Positions 43,427 to 52,917 of a stretch of 64,000 bases of DNA are shown here, piece after piece. Origin of the DNA: Streptomyces rapamycinicus NRRL 5491. GTDB lineage: Bacteria; Actinomycetota; Actinomycetes; Streptomycetales; Streptomycetaceae. Each line of letters opens with the position of its first letter. Positions within the stretch are counted from its first letter, which is position 1. Location: NCBI RefSeq assembly GCF_024298965.1, contig NZ_CP085193.1, positions 8,308,001-8,372,000 of the forward strand. Reading direction: 5' to 3'. Position numbers and translations under genes: made by a program. The notes beneath the pieces are model-generated. The model was not told where the DNA came from and did not search any database. It worked only from the letters and a program-made list of their open reading frames with translations.

Positions 43427-43903
43427 ATGACAGTAATCGCGGCCCTCCGCTTGCCCGATCCGGTTGACCTCATACCAAGCCGCCGCTTCCCGGAACGGCG
43501 TCGACTGCTGGAGCGGGCCCGAGATGACCGCGGGGCGGTGACTACCGAGATCGTGCTCGTCCTCCCGCTGTTATTCACCCTTGTCTTGGTGATCGGGCAG
43601 GTCACCGTGTGGGCGTACGCCACCCACATGGCGCAGGCCACCGCCTCGCATGCCCTGTCCGCCACCCGCGTGGAAGACGGCACCGCCCAGTCCGGCAGAA
43701 CCGACGCCCAACACGTCCTGGACCAGCTCGGCCGCGGTCCGCTGCGCAGCGTCAAGGTCAGGGTGACCCGGGACGCCGACAGTGCCTCGGTGCGCGTGGA
43801 GGGAACCGCAACAAGTGTCGTGCCCTTCCTGCATCTGCCGGTTCACGCGGAATCGGCCGGGCCGTTGGAGAGGTTCCAGCCCGGCGACCAGGCCGCGCCA
43901 TGA
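43427..43903 (+). CDS. TadE-like pseudopilin
   Basis: A 158-residue protein with the TadE signature DRGAVTTEIVLVLPLLFTLVL at about residues 34-54, in which Glu follows the processing site and leads into the only membrane helix; the rest is extracytoplasmic. It is a minor pilin expected to be cut by a prepilin peptidase; no peptidase gene is seen in the window. It lies 9 bp after the pilin gene. Confidence 0.9.
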   Translation: MTVIAALRLPDPVDLIPSRRFPERRRLLERARDDRGAVTTEIVLVLPLLFTLVLVIGQVTVWAYATHMAQATASHALSATRVEDGTAQSGRTDAQHVLDQLGRGPLRSVKVRVTRDADSASVRVEGTATSVVPFLHLPVHAESAGPLERFQPGDQAAP

Positions 43904-44412
43904 ACCACCCCTTCGTACGTTGCCCTTCGTCACAGCACCGGCGTGGACTGATTGCCGCCCACCATGGAGACCGGGGATCAGCCACAGCCGAGCTCGTCCT
44001 GCTCATCCCGGTCCTGCTCCTGGCAGTGTGGTTCCTCGTCTACTGCTCGCGGCTACCCGACGCACGCCTGCGCCTTGAGGACGTGGCTCACCAAGCCACC
44101 CGCGCCGCAAGCCAGGCGCGCAGTCCGGCCACCGCCACCCGCCAGGCCCGCTCCACAGCCGCTGCGGCACTGGACCAGGCCGGGATCACCTGTCAGCCCC
44201 TCGCTGTGAACACCCGCGGCAATCTGCAACCCGGCTCGACGGTGACCGTCACCGTCGCCTGCACGGTAGACCTGCACGATCTCGCGCTCCTCCAACTTCC
44301 CGGAACGACGGTGCTCCAGGCCCGCTTCACCGCCCCGGTCGACGTCTACCGCGGCAGAACGGCTCGCGGCACATCGGAAACATCTCCCCACTCCGTACAG
44401 GAGAGCCCGTGA
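43900..44412 (+). CDS. TadE/TadF-like pseudopilin
   Basis: A 170-residue second TadE-type protein: GDRGSATAELVLLIPVLLLAV at about residues 23-43 has the same Glu-plus-helix signature. The C-terminal 110 residues are a small extracellular domain with two cysteines. ATGA overlap with the preceding gene. It probably heterodimerises with its neighbour in the pilus tip or base. Confidence 0.88.
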   Translation: MNHPFVRCPSSQHRRGLIAAHHGDRGSATAELVLLIPVLLLAVWFLVYCSRLPDARLRLEDVAHQATRAASQARSPATATRQARSTAAAALDQAGITCQPLAVNTRGNLQPGSTVTVTVACTVDLHDLALLQLPGTTVLQARFTAPVDVYRGRTARGTSETSPHSVQESP

Positions 44413-44855
44413 ACCCCGATGGCCCCGTCTCCCGGCTACGTGACCTGGCCGATGACCGGGGACAGATCACGGTGTTCGTCGTCGTCATCACGGCACTCGT
44501 CGTGCTCTTCGCCGGTCTGGCCGTCGACGGCGGCTTGGCGCTCACTGCGAAGATCCGCGCTCTGGGCGAAGCGCAGGAAGCCGCCCGCGCGGGTGCTCAG
44601 GCAATCGATCTGAGCGCCTACCGGGCCAACGGCACAGTACGACTCGAACCTGATCAGGCCCGTGCGTTGGCCCGCCGCTACCTCGCCGCCGTTGGTGACA
44701 CAGGCACCGTGACGGCCACTGAGCAGATGGTGACCGTCGCCGTCACCGTGCGACAACCCACACAACTGCTCCAAGCGGCTGGCATCGAAGAACTGGCCGT
44801 CACCAGCTCCGGCACCGCCCGACCCCGCCACGGCGTCACCACCCCCGAACCCTAA
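44409..44855 (+). CDS. TadG-like pilus-associated protein, short
   Basis: A 148-residue protein starting with DDRGQITVFVVVITALVVLF, the Tad-type N-terminal signature, and AVDGGLALTAKIRALGEAQEAARAGAQ, as in TadG. It lacks the von Willebrand A domain of large TadG proteins, which is normal in actinomycetes. Begins by GTGA overlap. It is the last pilin-like gene before the regulatory protein. Confidence 0.85.
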   Translation: MNPDGPVSRLRDLADDRGQITVFVVVITALVVLFAGLAVDGGLALTAKIRALGEAQEAARAGAQAIDLSAYRANGTVRLEPDQARALARRYLAAVGDTGTVTATEQMVTVAVTVRQPTQLLQAAGIEELAVTSSGTARPRHGVTTPEP

Positions 44856-44866
44856 GAGACCCCCAT

Positions 44867-47845
44867 ATGGTCCATGATGCTCACCACCAGCGGCTGCGCC
44901 GGTTCGGCCCCGTGGCCCGTGCCCTGTTGGCCGCACTCCTTCTCATGGTCCTTGCAGTCGGCATCCCCTGGGGCCTGGTGTGCTTCGCCGGCTGGCCGCT
45001 GCCGGACCACCTGCCCACCCGGACCGAGATCCAAGACCTCCTGCTCACACCGTTGAACGACTCGCTGCTGCTCAACATCCTGGCGTGCCTGCTCTGGCCC
45101 ACATGGGCCGTCTTCGTCCTCGACGTCGCCCGCACCACCGTCGACAGCGTGCGCACCGCCGCGTGGCCCGAGATACGCCCGGCGGGCCTCGTGCACACTC
45201 TGGCCACCGCGCTCGTAGGAACGATTCTCCTGGCCCTGGCGACCAGCAGAGCCACCCCTCAGAGCATTCCCACCTACGCCACTACCGTGGTTGACCGCAC
45301 CGCGACCGCCACCAGCCCGACAGTCCCCACACAACCAGTATCGAGCGAGGCAGCAGAGAACCAGCGAGCAGCGCCGGGCAGGGCCGTGGTACGCCCGCCA
45401 CACGATGGCGTCTATGACAGCTTGTGGCGCATCGCGGAGCGGGAACTGGGCGATGGGCGCCTCTGGCCGAGGATCTATGCCCTCAACGAGGGCCGTACGC
45501 AGCCAGACGGCCGAGCCCTGACCACGCCAGGTCTCATCCGGCCCGGCTGGATCCTCCATCTTCCCGACACCCCCCGGCACTCTCGCCCCGGGCACGACGA
45601 TCAACCCATTCCCGGCAGCCCGGAACTCCCTCCGGCCCCTCACCCCACCGCGCCGGAGCCCCCGAGCACCCAGCCCGCTCCTTCCACACCGCAAGGTTCC
45701 TCACACGTCCCCGACGACCGAGCGCACCACACCGGCCCCGGCACCGGCATCTCCTTGCCCACAGGGGCGTTCGTGAGCCTGGGCCTGGCTGCCTTGATCT
45801 CCGCCGCCTGGTGGTCGGTTCGGTGGCGCCGTCGAATGCACTATCGTCCCGGCAGCGGCGAGCGCGAGGACCTCACCGTCGCACCTGTCGTCCGCGCACT
45901 CCGCCTCGCCAACGACCAGGACCACCTCTCCTCCGTCTCCGACGCAGACACCGCCGACGTCACGTCCAAGGCGTCCGAGGACCCAACTCATCGAACGGCC
46001 CCGATCGGACGCCCTGCCCTGACGGCGCTGCCAAGGCCAGAACGGCCTATTGCGGTGAAAGACGGCCGAGCGCTTGTCCTGGACCTGGCCCGCGCTCAAG
46101 GCCTCGGCCTGGTCGGCCCCGGCGCACTCGACGCCCTCCGCGCTCTGATCATCACCCTGCTCGCCGAACGACATGGACCTCAGCCGCCCCCGGACATCCT
46201 CATCCCCTCCCACGACGTCCACCTCCTGGTCGGCGAGAACGACAACTGCCAGCCGCGACTCAGCCGACTGCACATCGTCGACGACCTGGACACCGCCCTG
46301 GACACACTCGAATCCGAACTCCTCACCCGGGCTCGCCAAGATGCCGACACGACGACGAAAACTCCGAACGCGAACGAACTCGTACTGGTCGCCACACCCG
46401 TCCCGCATGCCCAGAGACGGATGCAAGCCATCCTCGACAACGGATCAAGCCTCGGCCTGTCAGGTGTACTCATCGGACAGTGGCGCCCCGGAGCAACCGC
46501 TCACGTACGTACAGACGGCACTATCGCCGCCACCAGCGCACGATGGGCCAACGCCCTAAACGCAAGGCTGTTCACCCTCCCACCTCCCGACAGCCAAGCC
46601 CTTCTGAACTTGCTCAGCGAAGCCGAAGCAGACCCTTCGCCCCGCGAAACCCCTGCCATAACCCCACCGCACAACCGCGACTCACCCCACGACGAGACAA
46701 CCACCGCCTCGCCAGAGGGCAACAGACCGTCGAGTCCGAAGCCACCCGACCGCGGCACCTCATCGTCGGAAAGCAACCCCAACCCACCGAGCATCGACAG
46801 CGCCGATCTCCTCGATACCCCGCCACCACCAACGTCATTGCCCGCACCCAGCAGCGACGCGTCCTCGACGCCCGACACACATGCTCGACAACCACCGGCC
46901 GCCACACCCGCAGCACCACAGAACGCCACCGAGACGAGCGACCCTTCAAGCGGAGGGCCGCCACGGGAGAACCCGCGAGACCTTGTCGAGGGGAAACCAC
47001 GCCACCCCCGGCCTGCTCGTGACATCACACCGGCCGACAGCGCACTGACGATCAACCTCCTCGGCAATCTCCAAGTGATCCATCACCACGGTGACCACCA
47101 CCAAGACATCACCAGCGCTCTCGCACCCCGCCAGCGCGAAGTCCTGGCCTTCCTCGCCCTCCAGCCCAACGGAGCACGTCGCGAGACACTCACCGCGTCG
47201 CTGTGGCCGGACGCCCCCGCTGACCGCCCGTACAACGCTCTCCACGCCACACTGAGCCAACTACGCCGCGCACTGCGCACCGCGACTCAAGAGGCACTGG
47301 CCGAGGTGATCGTCCGCACGGACGGTCCCTACACCCTTGATCGTGACTGGGTCAGCGTCGACCTGTGGGAGCTGCACGACGTTCTCGACGCCACCGGCCC
47401 TGGCCACACCAACCAGCACCGCCTGGCCTCGGTGGAGCGCCTCGGCGATCTCTACCGCGGCGACCTCGCCGAAGACCTGACCGCTGAATGGATCGAGGCC
47501 CCTCGCGAAGCCCTGCGCCGCGACGTACTCGACGCCTTCGGCGCCCTGGCTCACACCATCGACGACACCGACCCGGAGCAGGCCCTCATTCTCCTGGAAC
47601 ATGCCCGCACACTCGACCGCTACAACGAGACCCTGTACCAGGACATCGCCCGTCTTCAGGCACACCTCGGCCAGCGTGATGCTGTCGCACGCACACTTGC
47701 TCTACTCACCAGCACACTGGCTGAGCTGGGAGAAAGACCCAGCCAAGAAACAGTGTCACTGTGCGAGTTACTTCGCCGACGCGTTCCTTCTGCCGACTAT
47801 CCCCGTGGTAGGACCAACTGGGGTCCACCGAGTACACGCCGGTGA
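44867..47845 (+). CDS. Membrane LysM/BTAD regulatory protein of Tad locus
   Basis: A 992-residue protein. Three hydrophobic segments lie within the first 130 residues, a LysM-like module at about 185-235 (DSLWRIAERELGDGRLWPRI; LIRPGWILHLP), a further membrane helix near 300-320, then a long cytoplasmic part with a Pro/Ser-rich linker (about 590-720). The C-terminus (about 725-980) is a winged helix plus bacterial transcriptional activator domain as in SARP regulators (LTINLLGNLQV; QREVLAFLALQPNG; HTIDDTDPEQALILLEHAR). It may link peptidoglycan or envelope state to transcription. It is the last gene of the Tad operon, 11 bp after the TadG-like gene. Confidence 0.88.
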   Translation: MVHDAHHQRLRRFGPVARALLAALLLMVLAVGIPWGLVCFAGWPLPDHLPTRTEIQDLLLTPLNDSLLLNILACLLWPTWAVFVLDVARTTVDSVRTAAWPEIRPAGLVHTLATALVGTILLALATSRATPQSIPTYATTVVDRTATATSPTVPTQPVSSEAAENQRAAPGRAVVRPPHDGVYDSLWRIAERELGDGRLWPRIYALNEGRTQPDGRALTTPGLIRPGWILHLPDTPRHSRPGHDDQPIPGSPELPPAPHPTAPEPPSTQPAPSTPQGSSHVPDDRAHHTGPGTGISLPTGAFVSLGLAALISAAWWSVRWRRRMHYRPGSGEREDLTVAPVVRALRLANDQDHLSSVSDADTADVTSKASEDPTHRTAPIGRPALTALPRPERPIAVKDGRALVLDLARAQGLGLVGPGALDALRALIITLLAERHGPQPPPDILIPSHDVHLLVGENDNCQPRLSRLHIVDDLDTALDTLESELLTRARQDADTTTKTPNANELVLVATPVPHAQRRMQAILDNGSSLGLSGVLIGQWRPGATAHVRTDGTIAATSARWANALNARLFTLPPPDSQALLNLLSEAEADPSPRETPAITPPHNRDSPHDETTTASPEGNRPSSPKPPDRGTSSSESNPNPPSIDSADLLDTPPPPTSLPAPSSDASSTPDTHARQPPAATPAAPQNATETSDPSSGGPPRENPRDLVEGKPRHPRPARDITPADSALTINLLGNLQVIHHHGDHHQDITSALAPRQREVLAFLALQPNGARRETLTASLWPDAPADRPYNALHATLSQLRRALRTATQEALAEVIVRTDGPYTLDRDWVSVDLWELHDVLDATGPGHTNQHRLASVERLGDLYRGDLAEDLTAEWIEAPREALRRDVLDAFGALAHTIDDTDPEQALILLEHARTLDRYNETLYQDIARLQAHLGQRDAVARTLALLTSTLAELGERPSQETVSLCELLRRRVPSADYPRGRTNWGPPSTRR

Positions 47846-48228
47846 CTGGCGGCTTGTGCGTGGCGTCCTGACCATGGGAGCACCGGAGATCGTCATGCTG
47901 GTACGGGATGAGTCTGTCGACGAGCAACTTCGCTAGGCGCTGTGCTCATGGACGGTCCAAACCCGCTGAAACCACTGGATTTTACCCTCTTGGCGCGGCT
48001 GATGTTGCCGGAGGCCATAGCTCTGTTCACGCGCCTGAGCGTCGTAGTGGGAGGTGCGAGGAGTGTGGAATCTGATTGTCTCGGCGTCGTCGCTGAGGTC
48101 CGTGAGGTATTTGTGGGCTTGCTGGGTGGTCCAGGGTCGGTTGGGTTCTGAGAGAGCGGTAAGTGACGTGCTGCCCGTTTCGCGCTTGCCGCTGGGGCTG
48201 TCGGGCGGGTGGTGGCCTCTCCGGGTGG
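47846..48228. other. Gene-poor gap between Tad locus and IS remnant
   Basis: 383 bp with short open frames in several directions but no recognisable protein. On the minus strand (about 48000-48160) a stretch reading WTTQQAHKYLTDLSDD looks protein-like but has neither a start nor a known match, and may be a decayed fragment of an older gene. Confidence 0.35.
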
Positions 48229-48650
48229 CTATGGCCGTGGCTGGGTGAACAATCCCTGCTCGGGCTCGATCAGGATCCCGCGTTCGACCAGCCGCTTGAG
48301 CTTCAGCCGGACGTTGTTGATGTTGCTGGGCGCGATCTCCAGATCCATCGCCTCGCAGACCGCCCGTGCCCGCAGCGGGGCGTCGGCCGCGGCGAACACC
48401 GCCACGATCTGCCGGTAGGCCGGATGGTGCGGCAGCTTCGCGGCCGGCGGCGTCGGCGGGGACGGATCAGGCAGCGCCAGCAGGTCTTGCGGGTGATGCG
48501 GACCTCCTGGGCGACCCGGTCGAACTCCTCCAATTGCGCAAAGAGTTCCGCCATGCGTCCCCGCGCGGCCTCGGCCTGCGCGGCGATCTCGCACTCTTGC
48601 TCTTTCAGGTGCGCCAGCACCGCTCCCAAGGTCAGCTCGCTGCCGTTCAT
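48229..48650 (-). pseudogene. Frameshifted coiled-coil/winged-helix accessory gene of an IS
   Basis: The N-terminus (MNGSELTLGAVLAHLKEQE, then a coiled coil rich in Ala/Glu) starts at 48650; its ATG overlaps the TGA of the upstream transposase. Near 48490 the frame breaks: RITRKT in one frame should continue as LLALPDPSPP, which is in another frame. A single missing C in AAGACCTGCTGG explains it. The remainder (HHPAYRQIVAVFAAADAPLR; IAPSNINNVRLKLKRLVERG) forms a winged helix to the stop at 48229. It belongs with the gene decayed at 10606-11129. A sequencing error could mimic this, but the neighbouring transposase is also damaged. Confidence 0.7.
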
Positions 48651-49483
48651 GCGCCGCGCCAGGTGGGAGTGGAGGTCGCGGTCAGCATCCGGGCCATCCG
48701 GTCGCTTATGGCCCAGTACACCCTCGACTCGGCGGAGGCGGGCCGGTGCTCGTAGTCCCGTACCAGCCTGCGGTGCAGCATCGTGATCCCGTTCACCTGT
48801 TCCACCACCCACCTCTTGGGCTGCGGGACGAACCCGCTGGTTGCCGGGTTGCGCTCGACGACTTCGACGTCGATGCCCACCTTCTGCCCGTGGTCGATGA
48901 CGGCGGTCTTGAACCCCTGGTCCACCAGGGCCTTCTGCACCGTGCCGGTGTCGGCGGCGACCTTGTCCAGCAAGGCGATGCCGGCGGCGTTGTCGTGCGC
49001 GGACGCGGCCAGCACCACCACCGTGATCACCAGACCGAGAACATCAACTCCCAGGCCGCGCTTGCGGCCTGGGTCTTTTTTGCCGCGTCGCTTCCGGTGG
49101 TGTCGGCGGGCACCCCGGCGGCCGGTGCAGGCTCTGGGTGTCGAGCACCACCAGGCTGGGGTCGGCCTTGCGCCCCGGCTCTCGCGGACCTGCCAGCGCA
49201 GCAGGTCGTGGATGGTCTGGTCGGTGCCGTCGTCGCGCCACTTGTAGAAGTAGTACTTCACCGCTCCGACCGGGGGCAGGTCGTGGGGGAGGTAGTCCCA
49301 CTGGCAGCCGGTCCGGGACTGGTAGAGCAGGGCGTTGACGATCTCCCGCATCTCGTAGGCGCCTTGGTGGCCGCTGACAGAGGGATGCCGGGCCTTCCAG
49401 GAGGCGATGACGGGCTCGATCAGGGCCCACCGCTCGTCAGATAAGGCGCTCTTGTAGGGCTGGCGATCGCTCACGAAGAGCAC
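48647..49483 (-). pseudogene. IS5-family transposase, probably inactive
   Basis: An IS5-type DDE transposase reading SALSDERWALIEPVIASWKA at the start and KTAVIDHGQKVGIDVEVVER, KRWVVEQVNG further on. In the open 278-codon frame, the middle (about 49100-49205) reads RESRGARPTPAWWCSTPRAC, which is nonsense; the expected segment ADPSLVVLDTQSLH, holding the first catalytic Asp, is found in another frame over the same bases. Two compensating indels therefore bracket the first DDE residue, and the encoded protein should be dead. Its TGA is coupled to the accessory gene. Inverted repeats could not be fixed by eye. Confidence 0.7.
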
Positions 49484-49837
49484 TCCAGCACGACAGGACT
49501 CCCCGATCAGCCCCGATACGACTGTGCCACACGTTCCAGCGACAACAAACGCGGCATCATGTCACATACCACCCTCTGGATGACGTGGACGATGTGCACC
49601 TGGCGGGTGCTGTGGGCTCGTGAGGACTGCGCGAATATAGACCGTAGGAAGGCTGTGTTGAGCAGGGAGGGGTTGGTGGCCATGGTGGCCGAGGTCTGGG
49701 CTTTAGGGAAGGCGGGTCGGCCAAGCAACCATGGCGCGAATCTCGGAAGAGGTGGGAAACCTATGTCTGGTATGCCGGAATTTGGGAAAGTGCTCTGCGA
49801 ACCGCCTGTTGGCAGATAGACATGCAGGTCAGGGAGC
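49484..49837. other. IS flank and putative leader of CRISPR array 3
   Basis: 354 bp with no supported gene. The left part belongs to the insertion-sequence end. The last 60 bp (about 49778-49837), containing GGAATTTGGGAAAGTGCTC and ending CAGGTCAGGGAGC before the first repeat, are the likely leader: they are AT-richer than the surroundings and lie on the side where repeats are perfect. New spacers would be added at 49838. Confidence 0.5.
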
Positions 49838-52369
49838 CTGCTCCCCGCACCCGCGGGGATGGTCCCGACAAGCTCCGCCGGACTGCGGTCCGTACGATCT
49901 GCTCCCCGCACCCGCGGGGATGGTCCCACCACGATCGGCGGAATCCTCACCGCGCCGAACTGCTCCCCGCACCCGCGGGGATGGTCCCCAGCGGCGGCCG
50001 GACCGGCCCTTCCCCCGCTCCTGCTCCCCGCACCCGCGGGGATGGTCCCAGGGGGTTTTCGGTCACTGCTCGGTGGGGGCTCTGCTCCCCGCACCCGCGG
50101 GGATGGTCCCGCCCCCGGTGCGTGCTCCCGCCACGCCGTGAGCTGCTCCCCGCACCCGCGGGGATGGTCCTCAGCGGTTCACTGTGGAGCGACTCGATAT
50201 GCACTGCTCCCCGCACCCGCGGGGATGGTCCCCCCGAACCTTGCCGGACGCAAGCCGTAGGGCTCTGCTCCCCGCACCCGCGGGGATGGTCCCAATCTTG
50301 CTATCGAGCTTGGGGGGCTTGAGTCCTGCTCCCCGCACCCGCGGGGATGGTCCCTCCAGGTCGGCGGCACCTGGACAGAGGTCACCACTGCTCCCCGCAC
50401 CCGCGGGGATGGTCCCGGTCGATGACCTGGAACCGCATCCGGCGCTCTCTGCTCCCCGCACCCGCGGGGATGGTCCCGCGCCCCGCGCTCGCCGAAGGGG
50501 AAACCAGCACTGCTCCCCGCACCCGCGGGGATGGTCCCTGTCCTTCGAGGTCGACGCGGAGGAGGAGAAGCTGCTCCCCGCACCCGCGGGGATGGTCCCG
50601 AGGGCAGCATCCGCCAGCTCCTCGACGAGGGCTGCTCCCCGCACCCGCGGGGATGGTCCCCACCACCAACCACCACACTCGAAGGAGATCAACTGCTCCC
50701 CGCACCCACGGGGATGGTCCCGTCGTTCCGGGGCGAGCGCGCGATAACGTCCACTGCTCCCCGCACCCGCGGGGATGGTCCCTTTGGGTGGCGGAGCGGG
50801 ACGCGTGCGTGCGCCTGCTCCCCGCACCCGCGGGGATGGTCCCGCGTTGCGCCCGAGCGCGGCGTAGCGGGCCTGCTGCTCCCCGCACCCGCGGGGATGG
50901 TCCCATCGAGGATCATTTCGTGGTCGACCCCGCGAACTGCTCCCCGCACCCGCGGGGATGGTCCCGCCCGCACCCTGTTCGGGGACCAGGTCTGGGGCTG
51001 CTCCCCGCACCCGCGGGGATGGTCCCTCCCCATCACCGCCCGCCGTCCGTACGTGTCCGCTGCTCCCCGCACCCGCGGGGATGGTCCCCATCCTTGACCG
51101 GCATCGCGTCCCCTCTCGCTCTGCTCCCCGCACCCGCGGGGATGGTCCCAAGGTCGAGGAGAAAGACCTCGTGGGGTATGACTGCTCCCCGCACCCGCGG
51201 GGATGGTCCCAGCAGGTGCAGCAGCACCACGTAGTCCAGGGCCTGCTCCCCGCACCCGCGGGGATGGTCCCTCGGCCTGAAGGTCTGCGTCATCAAGGAC
51301 AACCTGCTCCCCGCACCCGCGGGGATGGTCCCTCCGGCTCCACCTGGTCCTCGGTCGTGGAGGACTGCTCCCCGCACCCGCGGGGATGGTCCCCCCGGGC
51401 GACAGCGACGGCCTGGCCGACGACCTGCTCCCCGCACCCGCGGGGATGGTCCCACCGAAAACAGAGGGAAGGGGGAAATCTTGAGCTGCTCCCCGCACCC
51501 GCGGGGATGGTCCCGCGCGCCGGCGGACATCGCGGCGGAACTTGGCCTGCTCCCCGCACCCGCGGGGATGGTCCCCGTCGACCCGCTGACCCTCAACGAG
51601 AGCCGCGCTGCTCCCCGCACCCGCGGGGATGGTCCCGGCTCGGCCTGTGGTCAGACGTCGCATGCCGTCTGCTCCCCGCACCCGCGGGGATGGTCCCCAT
51701 CTCTTGGGTTAAACCCTGGTTACTACCTGCTGCTCCCCGCACCCGCGGGGATGGTCCCTGCTTGGCGATGTCGATGCGTTCGGTCGGATTCTGCTCCCCG
51801 CACCCGCGGGGATGGTCCCTTCGAGGAGCGGCTGCTGAACGCGGGCAATCTCTGCTCCCCGCACCCGCGGGGATGGTCCTGAGGGCATCACCGAGGGCGA
51901 CCACCTCAAGGTCTGCTCCCCGCACCCGCGGGGATGGTCCCACAACGGGCGCCGCAGCGGGCGGACTCGGGTCCTGCTCCCCGCACCCGCGGGGATGGTC
52001 CCCACCGCCACCGTCTGACCTCTCGAATTACCTCCTGCTCCCCGCACCCGCGGGGATGGTCCCGGCTGTCGCGTGCACGTGGGTCCCTCCCCTTCCTGCT
52101 CCCCGCACCCGCGGGGATGGTCCCGCCTACGCCACTTGGGAGGACGTCCTGTTTGACTGCTCCCCGCACCCGCGGGGATGGTCCCTGGGCCGGCGCCCAC
52201 ATCGAGTTCGACCCGTCCTGCTCCCCGCACCCGCGGGGATGGTCCCACGGAAATCAACACCTGCGATGAGCGCATTAACTGCTCCCCGCACTCGCGTGGA
52301 TGGTCCCTGCGGACACCCAGTGTCTGGTCGTCGGCACGTCTGCTCCCCGCCACCTGCGGGGATGGTTCC
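49838..52369 (+). CRISPR. CRISPR array 3, same repeat, 42 repeats, well preserved
   Basis: Forty-two repeats at a 61-nt period with the same 29-nt unit as arrays 1 and 2. Nearly all are perfect; I see GTCCT at the end of the unit at about 50143, ACCCACGGGG at about 50698 and GTCCT again at about 51853. Decay is confined to the last two units: ACTCGCGTGG at 52279 and GCCACCTGCGGGG with GGTTCCG at 52340. Leader side is left. It is the longest and best kept of the three, so most likely to be active if cas genes exist elsewhere in the genome. Confidence 0.98.
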
Positions 52370-52373
52370 GCCT

Positions 52374-52550
52374 ATGGCCAGAACCAGGCGACGAGTGGCA
52401 GTCTCGCGGCGGAGGGCTCGGCAATGGGTGTGGGCGGCGCGGGGCGAGATCTGCGGTTGGTGTGAGTCATGCTCGGTGTGGGTGGAGGGGAAGTTCCACT
52501 TGGGAACGGCGTGCGGTAAGCCTGGCCACACGGGACGTCCAGCTGTTTGA
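52374..52550 (+). CDS. Possible 58-residue Cys/His-rich protein
   Basis: A frame that begins 5 bp after the last degenerate repeat: MARTRRRVAVSRRRARQW, then CGWCESCSVW, FHLGTACGKPGHTG. The arrangement of four Cys and two His (CxxCxxC, then H, C, H) suggests a zinc-binding knuckle with an Arg-rich tail that could touch nucleic acid. The start borrows GGGGATGG from the final repeat as a possible ribosome-binding site. No family recognised; it may be a fragment. Confidence 0.35.
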   Translation: MARTRRRVAVSRRRARQWVWAARGEICGWCESCSVWVEGKFHLGTACGKPGHTGRPAV

Positions 52551-52917
52551 TGCGGACGCTGCCTCCATCGGTACGCCTTGCTGACGCGCTGGTGGCGAGC
52601 GTCACCACCCTGCGCCTCACTGGCCCCAGACCGTCGTAGGCCCTCGCTCCTGGCGTTCATGCTGATCAATACCAGGATGCAGAGCGGTGGGGGCGTCGCT
52701 CAGGTCGGGGTTCCCGTTCGCCGCTAGCTTCCGCGAGGTCTGCTCCGGGTCTCCCAGCCCCTCACTGTGTCCGAGGTCAACGCCGTGATCTCGCATTGAT
52801 ACATCGTGACGATACGGGGCCGCGTTCTCCAGGCTGCTGTCCACCTTCGCCCGCAGCGCCGGGTCGGCCATCAGGTGCAGCCGGACGGTCCGAGATTCGA
52901 TCCGACAGCTTTCTTGA
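52551..52917. other. Intergenic region right of array 3
   Basis: 367 bp with only short frames lacking ribosome-binding sites or recognisable content. I see no hairpin or repeat. It separates the array region from the minus-strand HxlR gene end. Confidence 0.4.

Noticed and set aside
47942..48151. 69-codon plus-strand frame after the Tad locus
   Set aside because: No ribosome-binding site, no recognisable content and weak third-position bias.
49507..52669. Open frames on both strands through array 3 and its left flank, including an 86-codon frame at 49559-49819
   Set aside because: Within the array they are repeat translations; the left-flank frame has no ribosome-binding site, poor codon bias and overlaps the likely leader.
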